Source of the DNA: Kitasatospora viridis
Lineage (GTDB): Bacteria; Actinomycetota; Actinomycetes; Streptomycetales; Streptomycetaceae
Length of the DNA: 64,000 nt
NCBI RefSeq assembly: GCF_007829815.1
Contig: NZ_VIWT01000004.1
Coordinates: 619,102 to 683,101 of the forward strand
Reading direction: 5' to 3'
Shown piece by piece: positions 58,796 through 64,000 of this stretch; the first letter of the stretch is position 1, and the number at the start of each line of letters is the position of its first letter. Below the pieces are notes generated by a model. That model was not told the DNA's origin. It was given only the letters and a program-made list of their open reading frames with translations, and did not search any database. A program made the translations under genes and the position numbers.

Positions 58796-58838
58796 GGCAG
58801 CAGTGCTATCACAGCCGCCCGGGCGGGTCAGCCGGGGT

Positions 58839-58878
58839 CGCGCGCACCGGCACCGGGTGGTCGGTGCCGGTGCGCGCG
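58839..58878. terminator. Terminator of the giant DUF11-repeat gene
   Basis: Sixteen-bp perfect arms CGCGCGCACCGGCACC and complement with an 8-nt loop, ~50 bp after the stop of the repeat-protein gene (minus strand). Confidence 0.82.
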
Positions 58879-58925
58879 GACGGGCGGACAGCCGGTGAAC
58901 GGAAGGCTGGTGAACGGACGACCGG

Positions 58926-61900
58926 TCAGCGCAGGCTGCGCCGGCGGATCGTCAGGAACGCGGTGCCGAGGGTGAGCAGCAGGGTCACTCCGAGGAGCAG
59001 CAGCCGGGAGTCGGGCGAGCCGGTCTTGGGGAGCGGCCCCGGCGTGGGCCGCACCGTCGGGCTCGGGCTGGGGGTCGGGCTCGGCTGCGGCGGGACCACG
59101 GTGATGCCGGTCCGGCCGCCGCCGAAGCAGTTGTCCGAGAGCTGGCCGTCGGCCGGGCAGTTGGTGCCGCCGCCGGTCGAGGTCACCCGGTTGAGCAGCC
59201 GCTTGCCGCCCGCGTCCGCCCGCACGGTGAAGGTGTACCGCAGGGTCACGGTCTCTCCGGGGCGGATGTCGCCGGTCCAACTGAGCCTGGGCTGCTGGTA
59301 GGAGAGGGTGCCGGTGGTGGCGGTCGCGTCGCCGTTGTAGGCGGCCGCGTCCAGCACGCCGGTGAAGTCGTCGACCAGCACCGCGTCGTGGTAGGTGCCG
59401 CTGGCGTGGTTGGTGGCGGTGACGGTGTAGGTCACCGTGTCACCGGGCCGGGGGTCGGTCGGACCGACCTGCTTGTTCACCCGCAGGTCGGGCTCGACGG
59501 TGATGGGTTCGGTCGGGCTGGCCACCGCCGTGCGGGCGGACGCGGAGGGGTCGGGGCCGCCGGTCACCACGGCCGTGTTGGTCGGGACCGAGGTGGCGTC
59601 GGGGTCGAGCGTGCCGGTCAGGGTCCAGCCGGCGGTCTGACCCGGCGTCAGCTCGACGGCCGGGCAGGTCGCGAGGCCGTCGGCGATCGGGCAGCTGCTG
59701 CCGTCCGCGTCGGCGGTCATCGCCGCGTCCAGCACCCCGTCCGGGACCCGGTCCGTCACCACGACCGAACGGGCGACTGAGGGGCCGTGGTTGGTGACGG
59801 TGACCCGCCAGGCGATCGGCTGTCCGGCGACCACCGGGCTGGTCAGCAGCACCTTGGCGATGCTGAGGGTGGCCCGCAGCGAGGGGGCGGCGGTCGGGCT
59901 GGCCACCGCCGTGTGCGCGGAGGCCGACGGGTCCGGACCACCGGTCACCACGGCCGTGTTGGCCGGCGTGCTGGTCGCGTTCGGGTCCAGAGTGCCGGAC
60001 AGGGTCCAGGTCAGGGTCTGGCCGACCGGGATCTCCACCGCCGGGCAGGTTGCCGTGCCGCTCGCGATCGGGCAGGCCGTACCGTCGGCGGCCGTCAGGG
60101 TCGCGCCGTCCACGCCGGCCGGGATCCGGTCGCTCACCACGACGTTCCGGGCCCGCGAGGGACCGTGGTTGGTCACGGTGATCCGCCACTCGATCGGGCC
60201 GCCGGCCACCACCGGGTCGGTGACCAGGATCTTGGCGACGCTCAGCCTGGCCTCCACGACGGTGCCGCCGCTGGGGCTGGCCACCGCCGTGTGGGCGGAG
60301 GCGGTGGGGTCCGGACCGCCGGTCACCACGGCCGTGTTGGTCGGGATCTCGGTGGCGTTCGGGTCCAGCGTGCCGGACACCGTCCAGGCCATGGTCCGGC
60401 CGACCGGGATCTCCACCGCCGGACAGGTCGCCGTACCGCTCGTGATCGGGCAGGCCGTGCCGTCGGCGGCGGTCATCGAGGCGCCGGTCACGTCGGCCGG
60501 GATCCGGTCCGTCACCACGACGTTCCGGGCCTGCGAGGGACCGTGGTTGGTGACGGTGACCCGCCACTCGATCCGCGCGCCCGGGACCACCGGGTCGGTC
60601 ACCAGCACCTTGGCCACCGTCAGCGCCGCCTGCTGGACCGGGGAACCGCTCGCGGAGGCCACCGCCGTGTGCGCGGAGGCCGACGGATCCGGACCACCGG
60701 TCACCACGGCGGTGTTGGTCGGCGTGCTGGTCGCACCCGGATCCAGGGTGCCGGTCAGCGTCCAGGTCAGGGTCGAGCCGGCCGGGATCTCGACGGCGGG
60801 GCAGGTCGCGGTGCCGCCGGTGACCGGGCAGTCGGTGCCGTCGGCGTCGGCCGTCAGCGCGGCGTTCAGCACACCGGCGGGCACCTGGTCGGCGACCACC
60901 ACGTCACGCGCCCGGGACGGACCGTTGTTGGTGACGCTGATCCGCCACTGGATCCGCTGCCCCGGCACCACCGGGTTCGTCAGCAGCACCTTGGCGACCG
61001 TCAGACTCGCCCGCATGGACGGGGAGTTGGTCGGGCTGGCCACGGCGGTGTGCGCGGACGCGCTCGGGTCGGGGCCGCCGGTCACCGTGACGGTGTTGCC
61101 GGGGGTCACCGTGGCGTTCGGGTCAAGGGTGCCGGTCAGCGTCCAGCTCGCCGACCCGCCCGCGGGGATCTCCACCGCCGGGCAGCGGGCCGTGCCGCCC
61201 GTCACGGGGCAACTGGCGCCACCGGCATCGGCGTTCATCGACGCGTCCAGCACACCGGCGGGCACCTGGTCGGTGACCACCACGTCGCGGGCGCGGGACG
61301 GACCGTTGTTGGTCACCGTCACCCGCCACTGGATCCGCTGCCCCGGCACCACCGGGTCGGTCAGCAGCACCTTGCTGACCGTCAGACTCGCCTGCGGCGA
61401 GGGCGAGTTGGTCGGGCTGGCAACGGCCGTGCGCACAGAGGCGGACGGGTCCGGACCGCCGGTGACCGTCGCGGTGTTGGTCGGCGTGACGGTGGCGTCG
61501 GGGTCGAGGGTGCCGGTCACCGTGTAGCTGTACGACTGGCCCACGCTCAGCTCGACCGCCGGGCAGGTGGCCGTCCCGGCGCTGATCGGGCAGGGGCTGC
61601 CGTCCTCGACGGAGGCCATCGTCGCGCCCGAGACACCGGCCGGGATCCGGTCGGTCACGACGACGTTCCGGGCCCGGGAGGGTCCGTTGTTGGTGACGGT
61701 GACCCGCCACTGGATCTGCCGCCCCGGCACCACCGGGTCGGTGACCAGTGCCTTGCTCAGCGTCAGGTTGGCCTGCGGCGAAGGGGAGTTGGTGGGTGAG
61801 GCGACGGCCGTGTGCGCGGAGGCGCTCGGGTCCGGGCCGCCGGTCACGACCACCGTGTTGCTCGGCGTGACGGTCGCGTCCTGGGCCAGCGTGCCGGTGA

Positions 61901-64000
61901 GCGTGAAGTCCGCGGTGGCGCCGACCGCGATCGTGACCGGCGGGCAGGTGGCGACGCCGTTCGTGATCGGGCAGGCGGCGCGGGTGCTGTCCGGCGAGAG
62001 CACGGCACCGACGACACCGTCCGGGATGCGGTCGCTGACCACCACGCCACGGGCCTGGCTCGGACCGTGGTTGGTGACGCTGATCCGCCAGGCGATCGGC
62101 TGCCCCGGCACCACCGGATCGGTCAGCAGCACCTTGCTGACCGTCAGGCTCGCGCGCGGACTGGCCGACTCGGACGGGTGCGCGGTCGCGGTCCGGGCCG
62201 AGGCACTCGGGTCCGGGCCGCCGGTGACGGTGGCCGTGTTGGTGGGCACGTCGGTCGCGGCCGGGTCGAGGGTGCCGCTGACGGTGTAAGAGACCGAGCC
62301 GCCGGACGGGATCTCGACGGCGGGGCAGGTCGCCGTGCCGGCGCTGATCGGGCAGGCCGAGCCGTCGGCGTCCGCCGTCATGCTCGGGCCGTCCACCATG
62401 GGCGGGATCGGGTCGGTGACGACCACATTGCGGGCCCGGGACGGACCGTTGTTGGTCACCGTCACCCGCCACTGGATCCGCTGACCCGGCACCACCGGAC
62501 TGGTGAGCAGCATCTTGGAGATGCTCAGGTTGGCCCGGAGCACCGGCGACCCGCTGGGCGAGGCGACGGCCGTGTGCACGGAGGCGCTGGGGTCCGGACC
62601 GCCGGTGACGGTCGCCGTGTTGGCCGGAGTGGTGGTCGCGTTCGGGTCGAGGATGCCGGTCAGGGTGTAGGAGTGGCTCTCGCCGACGGCCAGTTCGATC
62701 GCCGGGCAGGTGGCGATGCCGCTGGCGATCGGGCAGGCCGAGGCGTCGGCGTCCGACTGGAGGACGGCGCCGGTGACTCCGTCGGGCACGCGGTCGCTGA
62801 CGACCACGTTGCGGGCACGGGACGGACCGTTGTTGGTCACGGTGACCCGCCACTGGATCCGCTGGCCGGGGACCACCGGGTCGGTCAGCAGCACCTTACT
62901 CAGAGTCAGATTGGCCTGCGGGGAAGGCGAGTTGGTCGGGCTGGCAACGGCCGTGCGCACGCTGGCACTCGGGTCCGGGCCACCGGTGACCGTCGCCGTG
63001 TTGGTCGGGGTCACGGTCGCGTCCTGGGCGAGGGTGCCGGTCAGGGTGTACGACCGGCTCTCCCCGACGGCCAGTTCGATCGCCGGGCAGGTGGCGATGC
63101 CGTTGGCGATCGGGCAGGACGTACCGTCGGCGGCGCTCATCGTCGCACCGGTGACACCGTCGGGCACCCGGTCGGCGACCACCACGTTCCGGGCGCGGGA
63201 CGGACCGTCGTTGGTCACGGTGACCCGCCACTGGATCTGCTGACCCGGGACGACCGGATCGGTCAGCAGCGACTTCGAGAGGGACAGGCTCGCCTGCTGC
63301 GACGGCGAGCTGGAGGGCGAGGCCACGGCGGTGTGGACACTGGCCGAGGGGTCGGGCCCGCCGGTGACGGTCACCGTGTTGGTCGGGGTGACCGTGGCGT
63401 CCTGGGCGAGCGTGCCGGTCAGCGTCCAGGTCGCACTCTGGCCGGCGGGGATCTCCACTGCGGGGCAGGTCGCCGTGCCGTTGGCGATCGGGCAAGGCGT
63501 GCCATCGGCGGCCGCCATGGACGGATTGAGCACGCCCGCCGGGACGGGGTCCGTCACGACCACGTTGCGGGCGCGGGACGGGCCGTTGTTGGTGACGGTG
63601 ACGCGCCACTGGATCTGCTGGCCGGGGACCACCGGGTCGGTCAGCAGCACCTTGCTGACCGCCAGGTTCGCCTGCGGCGACGGCGAGTTGGAGGGCGAGG
63701 CCACGGCCGTGTGCGCGGAGGCGGAGGGATCGGGGCCACCGGTGACCGTGACGGAGTTCACCGGTGTGCTGGTCGCGTTCGGGTCGAGCGTGCCGGTCAG
63801 CGTCCAGGTCGCGCTCTGGCCGGCCGGGATCTCCACCGCCGGGCAGGTCGCCGTACCGTTCGCGATCGGGCAGGCCGTGCCGTCCGAGGCCGCCATGGAC
63901 GGGTTCAGCACGCCCGCCGGAACGGCGTCGCTCACCACCACATTGCGAGCGCGGGACGGACCGTTGTTGACCACGGTAACCCGCCACTGGATCTGCTGAC
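58926..64000 (-). CDS. Giant DUF11-repeat surface protein with LPxTG anchor (C-terminal part)
   Basis: About 1,690 residues are visible and the frame is open to the window edge, so the N-terminus and signal lie beyond. It contains 11 complete and one partial ~126-residue DUF11-type beta-sandwich repeats with the core VTNNGPSRARNVVVTD and a Cys pair in each (CPIANGTATCPAVEIP) that probably forms a disulfide. A divergent last module (PDLRVNKQVGPTDPRPGDTVTYT) follows. A Pro/Ser stalk, LPKTG sortase motif, hydrophobic helix and RRRSLR tail complete a cell-wall anchor. It likely forms a long rod on the cell or spore/hyphal surface for adhesion or matrix assembly. Confidence 0.92.
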   Translation of the reverse strand, partial: QQIQWRVTVVNNGPSRARNVVVSDAVPAGVLNPSMAASDGTACPIANGTATCPAVEIPAGQSATWTLTGTLDPNATSTPVNSVTVTGGPDPSASAHTAVASPSNSPSPQANLAVSKVLLTDPVVPGQQIQWRVTVTNNGPSRARNVVVTDPVPAGVLNPSMAAADGTPCPIANGTATCPAVEIPAGQSATWTLTGTLAQDATVTPTNTVTVTGGPDPSASVHTAVASPSSSPSQQASLSLSKSLLTDPVVPGQQIQWRVTVTNDGPSRARNVVVADRVPDGVTGATMSAADGTSCPIANGIATCPAIELAVGESRSYTLTGTLAQDATVTPTNTATVTGGPDPSASVRTAVASPTNSPSPQANLTLSKVLLTDPVVPGQRIQWRVTVTNNGPSRARNVVVSDRVPDGVTGAVLQSDADASACPIASGIATCPAIELAVGESHSYTLTGILDPNATTTPANTATVTGGPDPSASVHTAVASPSGSPVLRANLSISKMLLTSPVVPGQRIQWRVTVTNNGPSRARNVVVTDPIPPMVDGPSMTADADGSACPISAGTATCPAVEIPSGGSVSYTVSGTLDPAATDVPTNTATVTGGPDPSASARTATAHPSESASPRASLTVSKVLLTDPVVPGQPIAWRISVTNHGPSQARGVVVSDRIPDGVVGAVLSPDSTRAACPITNGVATCPPVTIAVGATADFTLTGTLAQDATVTPSNTVVVTGGPDPSASAHTAVASPTNSPSPQANLTLSKALVTDPVVPGRQIQWRVTVTNNGPSRARNVVVTDRIPAGVSGATMASVEDGSPCPISAGTATCPAVELSVGQSYSYTVTGTLDPDATVTPTNTATVTGGPDPSASVRTAVASPTNSPSPQASLTVSKVLLTDPVVPGQRIQWRVTVTNNGPSRARDVVVTDQVPAGVLDASMNADAGGASCPVTGGTARCPAVEIPAGGSASWTLTGTLDPNATVTPGNTVTVTGGPDPSASAHTAVASPTNSPSMRASLTVAKVLLTNPVVPGQRIQWRISVTNNGPSRARDVVVADQVPAGVLNAALTADADGTDCPVTGGTATCPAVEIPAGSTLTWTLTGTLDPGATSTPTNTAVVTGGPDPSASAHTAVASASGSPVQQAALTVAKVLVTDPVVPGARIEWRVTVTNHGPSQARNVVVTDRIPADVTGASMTAADGTACPITSGTATCPAVEIPVGRTMAWTVSGTLDPNATEIPTNTAVVTGGPDPTASAHTAVASPSGGTVVEARLSVAKILVTDPVVAGGPIEWRITVTNHGPSRARNVVVSDRIPAGVDGATLTAADGTACPIASGTATCPAVEIPVGQTLTWTLSGTLDPNATSTPANTAVVTGGPDPSASAHTAVASPTAAPSLRATLSIAKVLLTSPVVAGQPIAWRVTVTNHGPSVARSVVVTDRVPDGVLDAAMTADADGSSCPIADGLATCPAVELTPGQTAGWTLTGTLDPDATSVPTNTAVVTGGPDPSASARTAVASPTEPITVEPDLRVNKQVGPTDPRPGDTVTYTVTATNHASGTYHDAVLVDDFTGVLDAAAYNGDATATTGTLSYQQPRLSWTGDIRPGETVTLRYTFTVRADAGGKRLLNRVTSTGGGTNCPADGQLSDNCFGGGRTGITVVPPQPSPTPSPSPTVRPTPGPLPKTGSPDSRLLLLGVTLLLTLGTAFLTIRRRSLR
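59515..64000. repeat. Tandem ~378-381-bp coding repeats
   Basis: About twelve units in phase, each encoding one DUF11 module. Adjacent units share long nearly identical DNA stretches (for instance around each ccgttgttggt motif), which points to recent unequal exchange. Open frames on the opposite strand here are artefacts of the repeat. Confidence 0.9.

Noticed and set aside
59391..63243. Long plus-strand open frames opposite the DUF11-repeat gene
   Set aside because: They repeat with the same period as the coding repeats on the minus strand and have no start signals.
59515..64000. Direct repeats resembling a CRISPR or satellite array
   Set aside because: Unit of ~380 bp in phase with codons, encoding DUF11 domains. 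There are no spacers.

Overview
This is a very GC-rich actinobacterial chromosome segment, most likely from Streptomycetaceae (Streptomyces, Kitasatospora or a relative). The evidence is strong third-position G/C bias, many GTG and TTG starts, twin-arginine (Tat) signals, an HbpS/SenS/SenR heme-sensing locus, TetR-dense accessory regions and an LPxTG cell-wall protein. I see no rRNA, tRNA, CRISPR array, insertion sequence or prophage gene.

Layout. 1-9.9 kb: end of a UvrA-like ATPase, a Gfo/Idh/MocA oxidoreductase, a UBP-type zinc finger, a secreted GH16 beta-glucanase with a ricin-type module, a HAD-like protein, a Tat-exported phospholipase C, a DUF5685 protein with a Cys-rich tail, a GNAT and a VC0807-like membrane protein. 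10-16.5 kb: a CHAP hydrolase coupled to a membrane-anchored DUF11-like protein, an ADP-ribosylglycohydrolase, a pentapeptide-repeat protein, a phosphopantetheinyl transferase diverging from a tatA paralogue, glycerate kinase, and a lactate permease reduced to its two ends by an in-frame deletion. 16.5-26.9 kb: a GntR regulator, hbpS/senS/senR, SMI1/KNR4, a sugar-nucleotide-type reductase with a leader peptide and a premature TGA, a secreted HExxE protein, a StyA-like monooxygenase and a GNAT.

26.9-45.7 kb is the most unusual region. It holds six agmatine-deiminase-family enzymes (two cytosolic, four with Tat signals), a urease-like pair (ureAB fusion and ureC) without accessory genes, a complete oligopeptide-type ABC importer, a DUF4436 membrane protein and three TetR regulators. 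Near-identical 18-bp operator-like palindromes sit in the -35/-10 spacers of two deiminase promoters, and variants lie before both paralogous tetR genes. A 17/18 match lies in the promoter of the tatA paralogue 13 kb away. I read this as one regulon for uptake and extracellular/intracellular breakdown of guanidino compounds, with its own Tat component. The urease-like enzyme keeps all nickel ligands but has Val in place of the flap Cys. It may act on the ureido product of the deiminases; this is a hypothesis.

45.7-64 kb: a ROK kinase, an orphan sugar-binding lipoprotein, an orphan PstS, several small proteins, two GNATs, an MFS exporter, a MOSC protein, a STAND (HTH/NB-ARC/TPR) regulator, a nucleotidyltransferase, a TetR/DUF4188 pair with a 33-bp operator, and the C-terminal 1.69 k residues of a giant DUF11-repeat LPxTG protein that runs off the window.

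A recurring oddity is short tandem repeats (9-17 bp) that include or abut the stop codons of several genes.
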